Source: Pontibacter roseus DSM 17521
GTDB taxonomy: Bacteria; Bacteroidota; Bacteroidia; Cytophagales; Hymenobacteraceae
DNA: 64,000 bases
Assembly: GCF_000373265.1 (NCBI RefSeq)
Contig: NZ_KB890761.1
Span: 1,228,599 to 1,292,598, forward strand
Reading direction: 5' to 3'
Position 1 is the first letter of the stretch. The number at the start of each line of letters is the position of its first letter. This document shows positions 1-9,174 of this stretch, piece after piece. Below the pieces are notes generated by a model. The model was not told the origin of the DNA and made no database searches. It saw only the letters and a program-made list of their open reading frames with translations. A program made the translations under genes and the position numbers.

Positions 1-1
1 G

Positions 2-115
2 ACGGCAGGTATAGCGGTTGCTGATATGGCAGGTGTGGATAAATATCCAAGCTTTTCTGAGAATCGTCTGTCACCATTGCGGAAAGGCTGCGTAAAGAAT
101 CCTGCAAAAGCATAG
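2..115 (+). CDS. Possible 3' end of an unrecognised gene, cut by the window edge
   Basis: A frame open from the left edge reads 37 codons to a TAG at 113-115. The C-terminus it would encode contains KYPSFSENRLSPLRKG and KNPAKA. I do not recognise the family. In its favour, it contains one of the iterated GGTATA motifs read as Gly-Ile, as in real genes nearby, and the next ORF begins 3 bases after its stop. Against it, 37 open codons are easily met by chance. Confidence 0.3.
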   Translation, partial: TAGIAVADMAGVDKYPSFSENRLSPLRKGCVKNPAKA

Positions 116-118
116 CAT

Positions 119-358
119 ATGTATCTTTCAACCATGACGACCGTCAACCCTGATATGATTACGACTACCTGTGGCCGCCAACTTGACCTGAGCAATACGG
201 AGTTGGTAATAGAGCGATCCAACAGCCTGTTCAGCTACAACATCCACAAACTCAACTCGGGGGAGTACGTCATAGCGGAGAAGTTCTATGCTAACCCGTT
301 CAACAACCGGTATATCCTGCTCAACGACGAGCAGATTGAGATGCTCAAGAACCTTTAG
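119..358 (+). CDS. Small hypothetical protein (79 aa)
   Basis: Soluble-looking protein with no signal peptide or membrane segment. It has a hydrophilic middle and ends in LLNDEQIEMLKNL, which could form a helix. I do not recognise a family. A second start at 134 (MTTVNPD) would give 74 aa, and neither start has a visible Shine-Dalgarno sequence, as is normal here. It starts 3 bases after the possible gene end at 115, so the two may be co-transcribed. The 200 bases after it hold only the hairpin at 501-536. Confidence 0.5.
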   Translation: MYLSTMTTVNPDMITTTCGRQLDLSNTELVIERSNSLFSYNIHKLNSGEYVIAEKFYANPFNNRYILLNDEQIEMLKNL

Positions 359-500
359 TGCTATTTACTTTTTACCTAAATTACCTTTTTACCTATGCAT
401 AACTCATTAGCTTTCCGAATTTTCAGGGCTATCTGGGCGCAGCTTCAGTAGTCTCAGCAGATTCCCATTCATTAAACAAAATCATCAGCCATACTAAAAC

Positions 501-544
501 AAGAAGGGCAGTCGGTATACACCGGCTGCCCTTCTTAATTTTTA
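501..544. terminator. Bidirectional intrinsic terminator
   Basis: Near-perfect inverted repeat: AAGAAGGGCAG-CGGT at 501-515 pairs with ACCGGCTGCCCTTCTT at 521-536 around an ATAC loop. T-rich runs lie on both sides (AATTTTT on the plus strand, GTTTT on the minus strand). It ends transcription of the minus-strand peptidase and probably of the small plus-strand gene. An iterated GGTATAC motif forms the tip of the stem. Confidence 0.8.
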
Positions 545-560
545 CCTTGTCTCTGGCTAG

Positions 561-3068
561 TTATTCTCCATCAGGGGCCGCAACGGCGTTGCCGCGCTTT
601 TTATCGCCTCCGTTCTCAATCTCCCTGTTAATCTCTTTGATGTCTACTGGTTGCGAGAAGTCGCCAAGCAGGTGCTTGGTGAAGTAGTCGCCCATCATCC
701 AGAAGAAGTACTCGGTCATGTCGCCGAAGGCGTGGCGCTGGCCTGGCAGCATCAGGAAGTCGAAGCGCTTGTTGGCTTTGATGAGCGCATTGGCCATGCG
801 GATGGTGCCGGCCGGATGCACGTTGTTGTCCACGTCGCCGGTTGCCAGCAGCAGGTGGCCTTTCAGGTTCTTGGCCAGGTCCGGGTTCTTCTCCACGGCA
901 TATACGAACGTGGTGTCGCCCTTCGGTGAAACTACCTCTTTCACACCGTGGTGCTTCTCGCTCCACCAGCGATTGTAGATGTTGTTCTCGTGATTTCCAG
1001 CACCCGACACGGCTACCTTGAAGAAGTCAGGGTATACCAGCATGGCCGCCGTGGACATGAAACCGCCACCGGAGTGGCCAGTTATACCTACGCGGTCGAT
1101 GTCGATGAAACTGTGACGGTCCGCTAACTGCTCAATGGCTGATTTCTTGTCAGCTAGGCCGTAGTCGCGCAGGTTGCCGTAGCCGTAGGTATGGTACCAC
1201 TTGGAGCGGGCCGGGTGGCCACCACGGTTACCCACCGTAACCACCACAAAGCCTAACTGCGCCAGGCGGTCGATGCGGTCCATGCTGCGGCCGAAGGCCT
1301 TGTTCACGGCCTCCGTCTGCGGACCCGGGTATACGTAGGCGATAATCGGGTAGGTCTTAGTGGAGTCGAAGTCGAATGGCTTGTACATTACGCCGTAGAT
1401 GTCGGTGATGCCATCATCGGCCTTCACCTGGAACGGCTCCGGGAACTTGTAACCGGTCGTCATCAGGCGGCTCAGGTCCGCCTTCTCCAGGTCCATCACT
1501 TTGCGACCCTTCGTATCATACAGCGCAGACACCGGAACGGTGTTCACGCGGGAGGCGGTGTTCACGAAATAGCTGTTGGCATCGTTCAGGCTGATGCTGT
1601 TGTCGAAGTTGCCTTTGTTGAGGAGTTGCATGTTGCTGCCATCGAAGTTGATGCGGTAGAGGTGCATCAGGTAAGGGTCTTCTCCCTTTTCGCGGCCATT
1701 GGCAGTGAAGTAGAGTACGCGGTTCTTCTCGTCTATACCTACAATGTCCTCAGAATGGAAAGAGCCGGAAGTGATGCGGTTCTTCAGGTTGCCGGCGCCG
1801 TCGAAGAGGTAGAAGTGGCCCCAGCCGTCACGCTCAGACCAATGGATGAGTTCCTTGCCACCGTTCACTAAGCCAATGCGGTTCACCTCCACATAGGTGT
1901 TGAAGCGCTCATTAATCACAGGCGTCACTTTGCCGGAAGCAATGTCCAGTTCGCACACGTCAATCTTCTTCAGGTCGCGGCTGGTGCGGGTGAAGTAAAG
2001 CTTGTCTTTGGTGCCGTGCCATACGTTCGGGCGATGCTCATCATCGCGCTCTTTCTGCAGGGCAGGGGCAGACCAAAGCGACAGCTCCTGGTCTTTGAAG
2101 GCGGTGGTGTTAATTTTGCGGTGCGTCTTGCCGGCGAAGTCAAACACGATGAGCTCGCGGCGTGGCGCTTCCTTCTCACCTGGCATCTGGTACTTGTACG
2201 TCTCCAGAGCCGGTCTCCCGTTTGCCGTGTTATGGATGACCCACAGGTCCTTCACATGGCGCTCATCGGTGCGCACCATGGCAAACTGCTTGGAGTCTGG
2301 TGACCAGAGGATGAAGGCCGGCTTGCGGTTCTTCTTGTTCTTCTCGCGCTCCACGTTCGTTTCGCCGCGGGTGTCGCCGTAGGTATAGTACTCCACGCCA
2401 TCCTTGGTGAGCTGGTTCTCCACAATGGTGGTGTCCTTCTCGTTCTTCAGGGCCTTTTCGTAGTTGGCTTTGTCCATCCAGTACAGGTTGTGTTCGCGTG
2501 CGAAAATCACCACCTGCTGGTTAGGGGATATGGAGGCCCAGCGTGGTTTCGGCTTGGGTTTCTCGAAGTCCTTCAGCTCCACCACTTGGCCAGTAGCCAG
2601 GTTGTAACGGAAGAAGAACGTCTTCTTCTGAAGGGAGTCAGCGGCCTTTTTGTCCAGGCGGTCTTTCTTCACCTCATCAATCGTGCTCTTGATTTCGAAT
2701 TGCACGCTCTTCTCGTCCTCTGTGAACTTCAGGTTCTGGATGGGCAGGTGCTGTGCATCAAAGGGATCCTGCACAATCATGGTCACAGCAGAAGCCACTT
2801 TGTCGGTGTCAAAAATGGCTCTTTTAGACTTGGTAGCCGGGTCCACGATGTACCAGTTCTTACCATTGCTGTTCTCGTACTCGTACCAGAAGCGGTTGGA
2901 GTTCTTGAGCCAATGCGGGTCCAGGGTGGTGGTGAAGATGAGTTTTTCCAGTTTTTTGGGGGAGAAGCGGGAAGCCAACTGGTAATTTCCCTTTGTCGGT
3001 GTGCCGGTTTGCGCCTGCACGCCAAAGCCCGCTACCAGCAGAATAGCGAGAAGGTAAAGTTTCTTCAT
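561..3068 (-). CDS. S9 family (dipeptidyl peptidase IV-like) serine peptidase, exported
   Basis: The protein of 835 aa starts with a clear signal peptide (MKKLYLLAILLVAGFGVQAQ), so it acts in the periplasm or at the surface. The N-terminal 550 residues are the beta-propeller expected of S9 peptidases. The alpha/beta hydrolase domain follows, with nucleophile Ser666 in GHSGGG, Asp747 in DVDNNVHP and His779 in GQRHAFG. The family cleaves dipeptides or oligopeptides, often after proline; the exact specificity cannot be read here. The C-terminal tail of about 30 residues is charged and poorly structured. The gene is monocistronic between the 501-536 terminator and a divergent promoter region shared with atpD. 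Confidence 0.92.
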   Translation of the reverse strand: MKKLYLLAILLVAGFGVQAQTGTPTKGNYQLASRFSPKKLEKLIFTTTLDPHWLKNSNRFWYEYENSNGKNWYIVDPATKSKRAIFDTDKVASAVTMIVQDPFDAQHLPIQNLKFTEDEKSVQFEIKSTIDEVKKDRLDKKAADSLQKKTFFFRYNLATGQVVELKDFEKPKPKPRWASISPNQQVVIFAREHNLYWMDKANYEKALKNEKDTTIVENQLTKDGVEYYTYGDTRGETNVEREKNKKNRKPAFILWSPDSKQFAMVRTDERHVKDLWVIHNTANGRPALETYKYQMPGEKEAPRRELIVFDFAGKTHRKINTTAFKDQELSLWSAPALQKERDDEHRPNVWHGTKDKLYFTRTSRDLKKIDVCELDIASGKVTPVINERFNTYVEVNRIGLVNGGKELIHWSERDGWGHFYLFDGAGNLKNRITSGSFHSEDIVGIDEKNRVLYFTANGREKGEDPYLMHLYRINFDGSNMQLLNKGNFDNSISLNDANSYFVNTASRVNTVPVSALYDTKGRKVMDLEKADLSRLMTTGYKFPEPFQVKADDGITDIYGVMYKPFDFDSTKTYPIIAYVYPGPQTEAVNKAFGRSMDRIDRLAQLGFVVVTVGNRGGHPARSKWYHTYGYGNLRDYGLADKKSAIEQLADRHSFIDIDRVGITGHSGGGFMSTAAMLVYPDFFKVAVSGAGNHENNIYNRWWSEKHHGVKEVVSPKGDTTFVYAVEKNPDLAKNLKGHLLLATGDVDNNVHPAGTIRMANALIKANKRFDFLMLPGQRHAFGDMTEYFFWMMGDYFTKHLLGDFSQPVDIKEINREIENGGDKKRGNAVAAPDGE

Positions 3069-3136
3069 GAAAAGGTTGGTTTGGGTGATAGTTTAGAAAA
3101 CAGGTATAGGCCGTTATGTGGGTATAGACTGCGTTG

Positions 3137-3144
3137 CAAAGCTA
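3137..3144 (-). promoter_or_regulatory. -7 element for the S9 peptidase gene
   Basis: On the minus strand this reads TAGCTTTG, a full match to the Bacteroidota -7 consensus TAnnTTTG. It would give a leader of roughly 60 nt before the ATG at 3068. No well-spaced TTTG -33 box is seen; the best is TTTC, 14 bases upstream. The 303-base divergent region 3069-3371 holds this element, the atpD element and four GGTATA/TATACC motifs, and nothing else that I can see. Confidence 0.45.
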
Positions 3145-3284
3145 AAGTTTAACGGCCAGAAAGAATATTCCGGAAGAAATAACATCCTACATCTAAGTTA
3201 TACCGCAGTGCATGCTGGTGTATCGGCAGGGAATTCGTACCTTGGGTGCTATACCTTGGTTATGAGTAGGTTAAAACTTTTTAG

Positions 3285-4877
<1,593 letters not shown>

Positions 4878-4887
4878 GTTAAACAAG

Positions 4888-4958
4888 TCTAGAGTTCTGA
4901 GTCTCGAGTATGTCGGGAGATAACTCAAGACTCGTAACTCGAGACTCATAACTCATAG
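4888..4958 (+). repeat. Degenerate short-word leader repeat between atpD and atpC
   Basis: The spacer is built from repeated words such as ACTCGTAACTC, GAGACTCATAACTC and GAGTCTCGAG, and includes the inverted pair GAGTCTCGAG / CTCGAGACTC. It ends 2 bases before the atpC ATG. A related spacer in opposite orientation lies at 13435-13470. No coding or known RNA function is seen. Confidence 0.6.
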
Positions 4959-4960
4959 GA

Positions 4961-5206
4961 ATGTATTTAGAGATAATCACACCTGATAAAAAGGTTTTTG
5001 CCGGTGAGGTAGAGTCTGCTCAGTTTCCTGGAACCAACGGTTCTTTTGAGGTTCTGGACTCACACGCCCCCCTCATCAGCACCTTGGATAATGGCAGAAT
5101 CCGTATCACTACCGCGCAGGGACAAACGTTCTACACTGTGGATGGTGGTGTGGTGGAAGTGCTGAACAACAAAATCATCGTGTTGGCTGAATCGGCCACC
5201 GAATAG
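4961..5206 (+). CDS. atpC: F1Fo ATP synthase subunit epsilon, short form
   Basis: Central-stalk subunit that couples F1 to the c-ring. The 81 residues cover the N-terminal beta-sandwich (MYLEIITPDKKVFAGEVES, FPGTNGSFEVLDSHAPLIS, TVDGGVVEVLNNKIIVLAE). The C-terminal helical hairpin found in longer enzymes of about 130-140 aa, which inhibits ATP hydrolysis in some bacteria, is absent. A short epsilon is usual in Bacteroidota, so I read it as native, not truncated. It lies 83 bases after atpD, separated by the degenerate repeat, and is followed by a strong terminator. Confidence 0.95.
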   Translation: MYLEIITPDKKVFAGEVESAQFPGTNGSFEVLDSHAPLISTLDNGRIRITTAQGQTFYTVDGGVVEVLNNKIIVLAESATE

Positions 5207-5231
5207 TACAGCACCAGCTAAAACATGGAAG

Positions 5232-5268
5232 AGCCCCTTCTGTTCGACGAGAGCAGGAGGGGCTTTTG
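5232..5268 (+). terminator. Terminator of atpDC
   Basis: AGCCCCTTCTG (5232-5242) pairs with CAGGAGGGGCT (5254-5264) with one mismatch, followed by TTTTGCTTT. It sits 26 bases after the atpC stop and also faces the 3' end of the convergent minus-strand gene at 5271. Confidence 0.8.
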
Positions 5269-5270
5269 CT

Positions 5271-6086
5271 TTACCAGCCTACGGTCTCCGCAGCCTTTGC
5301 ATCTAGGGCTATACCTTGCAGCATGTGCGCCAGGATAGGCTCGCATTTCTCACGGCAGACGGGGTAAAAGTGGCCGTGCTTCCAGTAATTAGATTTTGGG
5401 GACAGGCCCCACCAGAACTCAGCCAGAGCCAAGGGTTGCATGTTGTGCTGGAAAGCATGTTGCAGCAGCTTGGGAGCCGCACACTCACCCGCTCCGGCAG
5501 GTGGGTTGCTGTTGTTGTGGCTTGTAAAAATCTCCCGCAAGCCTTTCGTTTCGCCTGCCTGGTTCAGGAAGTGGTACTGGTCATAAAGTTTACTTTGGAG
5601 GGCTGCTGAATTGGTTTTGCGTAGCTGCTGGAGCATAGCTATTTTCGCTGCGTTTCCGTCCGCATCTGTGTTCTCGAGTAATTTGATTTGCTGATTAATG
5701 CGAGTCAGCTCTGTCATGCCGCGGTTCAGGAAGCTGCCTTCGGTCAGGCTATCGAAAACTGGGGGTACAAAGCCGTCGTGGTGGAAGCCGCCTGCCAACT
5801 TCCCGGAGAAAGCGGCAAGGAAACCTATTTGGTCATGCTTTGTTCTGACTACCAACACACCGAACATTTTTCCGATAATTGCCCCTGTCATGCCGGGTAC
5901 TAAACCAAAGTTATGATGCCACTCCTGACTGATGAGACGATGCTGTAGTTGCTGAACTGCTAGTAGGCTCAGCGGGTGTGGTTCATAGTGAAATGGGTAA
6001 GTAAAATTATCAGGTATAGCGTAGTCCGCTATGGCCTGCTCAAAAGGAAGGAAAAAATCACTTTCAGGTGGTGTGGATACTGTCAA
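5271..6086 (-). CDS. Orphan N-terminal domain of a Bacteroidota RluA-type pseudouridine synthase
   Basis: The 271-aa product carries NPPAGAGECAAPKLLQHAF, LALAEFWWGLSPKS and GHFYPVCREKCEPILAHML. From memory these mark the N-terminal region of long (about 550 aa) RluA-family pseudouridine synthases in Bacteroidota. In those proteins the catalytic domain follows directly. Here the protein stops about 12 residues after HMLQGI, so the catalytic half, including the HRLD aspartate motif, is missing. Only the atpC terminator lies downstream. It could be a decayed gene or a stand-alone domain whose partner is encoded elsewhere. The reading frame is intact with normal codon use, which argues against recent decay. 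Confidence 0.7.
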   Translation of the reverse strand: MTVSTPPESDFFLPFEQAIADYAIPDNFTYPFHYEPHPLSLLAVQQLQHRLISQEWHHNFGLVPGMTGAIIGKMFGVLVVRTKHDQIGFLAAFSGKLAGGFHHDGFVPPVFDSLTEGSFLNRGMTELTRINQQIKLLENTDADGNAAKIAMLQQLRKTNSAALQSKLYDQYHFLNQAGETKGLREIFTSHNNSNPPAGAGECAAPKLLQHAFQHNMQPLALAEFWWGLSPKSNYWKHGHFYPVCREKCEPILAHMLQGIALDAKAAETVGW

Positions 6087-6194
6087 GGCGTATAGACTTT
6101 GGATTGAAAAAGGGAGGAATGGAGGTTGGATGTGTCAGACTAGCCTATTGGGTGGCGTAGCTACAGTAAAGGTATGGTTGGATAAGTTTTGGTT

Positions 6195-6578
6195 CTATTT
6201 GTCAAGGGTTGTCTCAATAAAACCTATTGCCTCGGCCACTGAAATTGAGAATATTCCAGCATTTCCATTGGTAAAATGTTCTTTCCAATCGCGATAGCCT
6301 TCTTCATATATTGGAAGTGTAGAAACTTTTCCATTCAACTCTGTCACACTGTTATCCAAAGCTTCTCGGCTGAAAGGCATATGGCTAATCGTCTGCCCAT
6401 AGCACTCCCCTGATTGTGGCCCTAATATATTTACTTTGTCTACTGCTATGTGGATGGCAGTTCCTGCTTTAGGATATTCTTCTATTTTTAATATTGTAAG
6501 GTAAGAGGTTTCTTCTCCTTTTCTAGTTTGGTAGCTCCAAACTTGTCCGGGCATGTATTCTCTTAATGAATTACTCAT
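6195..6578 (-). CDS. Hypothetical 127-aa protein, AT-rich
   Basis: Soluble protein without signal peptide, starting MSNSLREYMPGQVWSYQTRK. Recognisable stretches are LTILKIEEYPKAGTAIHIAV, HMPFSREALDNSVTEL and GIFSISVAEAIGFIE. It resembles small uncharacterised bacterial proteins I have seen, but I cannot name a family or function. Its codons are clearly richer in A+T than those of its neighbours, and so is the 230-base non-coding stretch upstream (6579-6805), which suggests horizontal acquisition. That stretch contains an inverted pair AAGGAGCTGT / ACAGCTCCTT about 65 bases apart and no convincing gene. Confidence 0.65.
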   Translation of the reverse strand: MSNSLREYMPGQVWSYQTRKGEETSYLTILKIEEYPKAGTAIHIAVDKVNILGPQSGECYGQTISHMPFSREALDNSVTELNGKVSTLPIYEEGYRDWKEHFTNGNAGIFSISVAEAIGFIETTLDK

Positions 6579-6805
6579 AGGCTTGGACTTTGAAACTAGA
6601 GGTAAGCTACTATAGAAAAGTATTCTTATTCAGCAATCGCCTTTATCAAACTTGACTATCATGTATAAGGAGCTGTTCCTGTTATTAGCCAAATATCCAG
6701 AGTTCCTAAAGCTTAAGGCAGAAAGCCCTGTTTGCCAATACAGCTCCTTTACAAGATAAAGCTTTTCTTCAAAAAAGCTAAATGGCCAGGAGCAGCTGAG
6801 TGAGG

Positions 6806-7867
6806 TTATAGTATCTCCAGCTCCACATCCCCGCCCACCGGGAACCCTACACAGGTCAGCGTCAGGCCTTTTTGGATGTCCTTTTCCGTGAGCACCTCGT
6901 TGTACGACATCCATACCTGGCCCTGCAGCACCCGGGCAAGGCAGCTGCCGCACTTGCCTGTTTCGCAGCTGTAGGGTATGGCTATACCTGCCTGCCGCGC
7001 GCTCTGCAGGAGGTTGAGTGGGTAGCGGGAACGGAAGGTATAGGCTTTGTCCTTCAGGTATAGCGTGACTGCACGCGCTGCTGTGTCGGGTGGCATTAGC
7101 TTGGCAGGCTTTCGAATGTCGGTGTTGAAAATCTCTTTGCGGATGTTGCTTTCCGGTATACCTATCTGTCGTAGGGCAAACGACATGAGGCGCATGTAAT
7201 TGTCGGGGCCGCAAAGGTAGAACAGCTGTTGTTCGATAGGAGCCTTGGCCAGGGTATGCAGGTAGTGGTGGAGCAGGTCCTTGTGCAGGCGCGCCCTGCT
7301 CAGGTCAGGTGAGTTGCTGTAGATGAACTCGATGTGGAGCCGGTCCGGGAACTCCTGGGCCAGCTGCTGCAGGGGCCCGATGAACATGGCTTTCTCAGGG
7401 GAACTGTTGCTATACAGGAGCACGGCAGACAGGTGGTGCTGGGTATGGAGCAACGTCTTCAGCAGGGAGAAGATGGGGGTTATACCGCTTCCTGCCGCCA
7501 GAAAGAACACCTGCTGGTAAAGTGCGGTGTCATCAGGCAAAGTAAAGAGGCCAGCGGTCCCTGTGGTCTTCACTTTGTCGCCTACGCGGGCATTGTCTAC
7601 AAGCATGCGGGAGAACAAACCGTTTTCGATGCGCTTCACGCCGATGGTGAGCGGCTCCTGCAAGGCAGGGGAGGAGGTGATGGAGTAGGAGCGGCGCACT
7701 TCGCCATGGGGGCTATGGTGTACCAAAGTCAGGTACTGTCCCGCCTTGTAGGGAAGCGACTCGCCTCCTGTAAAGGAGAAGGTTTTCACGCCCGGCACTT
7801 CCTCCCGGATGTGGCTGATGGTCAGGGTATGATAAGGGGTGTTACCCTCTGCTGTCGGGTTTGTCAT
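6806..7867 (-). CDS. Ferredoxin--NAD(P)H-type oxidoreductase with C-terminal 2Fe-2S domain
   Basis: Single-protein electron-transfer reductase of the PaaE/Hmp-reductase type, 353 aa. The FAD domain comes first (YKAGQYLTL, then RRSYSITSSP, the flavin-binding RxYS motif). The NAD(P) domain follows (FLAAGSGITPIFSLLKTLL and LFYLCGPDNYM). The plant-type 2Fe-2S ferredoxin domain has the cysteine set CETGKCGSC with the last cysteine in LTLTCVGFP. It is likely cytoplasmic. It could reduce a hydroxylase, desaturase or other ring-oxidising partner, but no such gene adjoins it. It stands alone between an AT-rich patch and a divergent trans-sulfuration gene. Confidence 0.9.
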   Translation of the reverse strand: MTNPTAEGNTPYHTLTISHIREEVPGVKTFSFTGGESLPYKAGQYLTLVHHSPHGEVRRSYSITSSPALQEPLTIGVKRIENGLFSRMLVDNARVGDKVKTTGTAGLFTLPDDTALYQQVFFLAAGSGITPIFSLLKTLLHTQHHLSAVLLYSNSSPEKAMFIGPLQQLAQEFPDRLHIEFIYSNSPDLSRARLHKDLLHHYLHTLAKAPIEQQLFYLCGPDNYMRLMSFALRQIGIPESNIRKEIFNTDIRKPAKLMPPDTAARAVTLYLKDKAYTFRSRYPLNLLQSARQAGIAIPYSCETGKCGSCLARVLQGQVWMSYNEVLTEKDIQKGLTLTCVGFPVGGDVELEIL

Positions 7868-8012
7868 GTAGGTTGCCTTTCTGATTCAGGGTCTCTTACT
7901 ATACGGTGCCAGGTTGGGGAAAAGATTTGGGGACGGCCACGACTAAAAATAGCTACCGGTACAAAGCCATTTCCAAATCCTGCTTATCTTTAAGACGAGA
8001 ATATACCTGTTT

Positions 8013-9143
8013 ATGACGAAGATAACGCCTAAAACCACGCCCATTTACCAAACCTCGGTTTTTACTTTTGAAGACCTCAACGAACTGGAGCTGTACTTTG
8101 AACAGCCGGGGCAACAGTACATGTACACCCGGTACGGCAACCCTAACTCCGACGAACTAGCGGAGGAGGTGAACAAATTGGAGGAAGGCGCAGGCGCGGT
8201 CGTGACCTCATCGGGTATGTCGGCCATTCTGACGGCCGTTCTCGCTTATAGCCAGGCAGGAGACCACGTGCTGTGTGCCGAGGAGATATACGGTGGCTCG
8301 GCGGCGCTACTGTCGCAGGAGCTGACACGCATGGGCATCACGGTGACTTATGTGCCCAGTGAGGAACTCTACTCGCTGGACAGCCACGTGCATTCAAATA
8401 CTAAGCTATTACTCGCCGAGACCATGAGCAACCCGCTGCTGCAGGTAGTGAACTTGGAACGGTTGGCTGAAGAAACGAAGCGCGTCGGCATAAAGCTGGT
8501 GGTTGACAACACCTTTGCTTCGCCCGTTATCACCAAACCGCTCAGCCTGGGTGCAGACATGGTCATCCACAGCGTGACCAAGTACCTGTCAGGGCACAGC
8601 GATGTGACGGCCGGTGTGGTAGTGGCGGGCACAGCGGATGCCAGTGAGCGAGTGAAACAAATCATGCGGGTGTACGGCCTCAACCTGAGCCCGTTTGAGA
8701 GTTGGCTGGCCGCTCGGGGCCTAAAGACGCTGAAGTTGCGCATGCGCCAGCACAGCATCAACGCGTTGGCCATAGCCGAGTTTCTGGAGCGCCACCCGAA
8801 AGTGAAGCAGGTATGGTACCCGGGTCTGCAGCAGCACCCGCAGCACAAGCTGGCCAGGCTTCAGGGTTGTGGCCTGTTTGGGGGTATGCTGTCATTCAGG
8901 TTGGAGGACAATGAGGAAGCTGTGAACAGGTTCATGAGGGCGCTGGAGCACATTCCGTTCGCCCCATCGCTGGCAGGCGTGAGCACGTCCATCTCGCACC
9001 CGCTGCGCACTTCGCACCGAAGCCTGAGCCCGGAACAGCAGCAGAAGCTGGGTATTACCATTGGGGTCATCCGGCTGTCGGTGGGTATAGAGGAGACGGT
9101 GGATTTGTTGGCGGACCTGGCGCAGGCGCTGGAGGAGGTATAG
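8013..9143 (+). CDS. Trans-sulfuration family PLP enzyme (cystathionine gamma-synthase/lyase or methionine gamma-lyase type)
   Basis: Cytoplasmic PLP enzyme of 376 aa from the Cys/Met metabolism family. Landmarks are YTRYGNPN, the SSGMSAI phosphate-binding segment, VVDNTFASP, and SVTKYLSGHSD with the Schiff-base lysine at residue 190. Late in the protein come SLAGVSTSISHP and IRLSVGIEETVDLL. The family performs gamma- or beta-elimination/replacement in cysteine and methionine metabolism; sequence alone does not separate the subtypes. A possible -7 element TATCTTTA lies at 7985-7992. It converges on the DegT aminotransferase gene with 31 bases between the stops and no clear terminator. Confidence 0.9.
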   Translation: MTKITPKTTPIYQTSVFTFEDLNELELYFEQPGQQYMYTRYGNPNSDELAEEVNKLEEGAGAVVTSSGMSAILTAVLAYSQAGDHVLCAEEIYGGSAALLSQELTRMGITVTYVPSEELYSLDSHVHSNTKLLLAETMSNPLLQVVNLERLAEETKRVGIKLVVDNTFASPVITKPLSLGADMVIHSVTKYLSGHSDVTAGVVVAGTADASERVKQIMRVYGLNLSPFESWLAARGLKTLKLRMRQHSINALAIAEFLERHPKVKQVWYPGLQQHPQHKLARLQGCGLFGGMLSFRLEDNEEAVNRFMRALEHIPFAPSLAGVSTSISHPLRTSHRSLSPEQQQKLGITIGVIRLSVGIEETVDLLADLAQALEEV

Positions 9144-9174
9144 CCATCTGCTCCCTGGCCTTCTCGTAAACTCG

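Noticed and set aside
6100-6600. The AT-rich 127-aa gene as a third integron cassette
   Set aside because: A GCTACGCCACCC word follows the gene as in the attC loops, but I find no stem, no AAC/GTT cores at the right spacing and no complementarity between its two ends.
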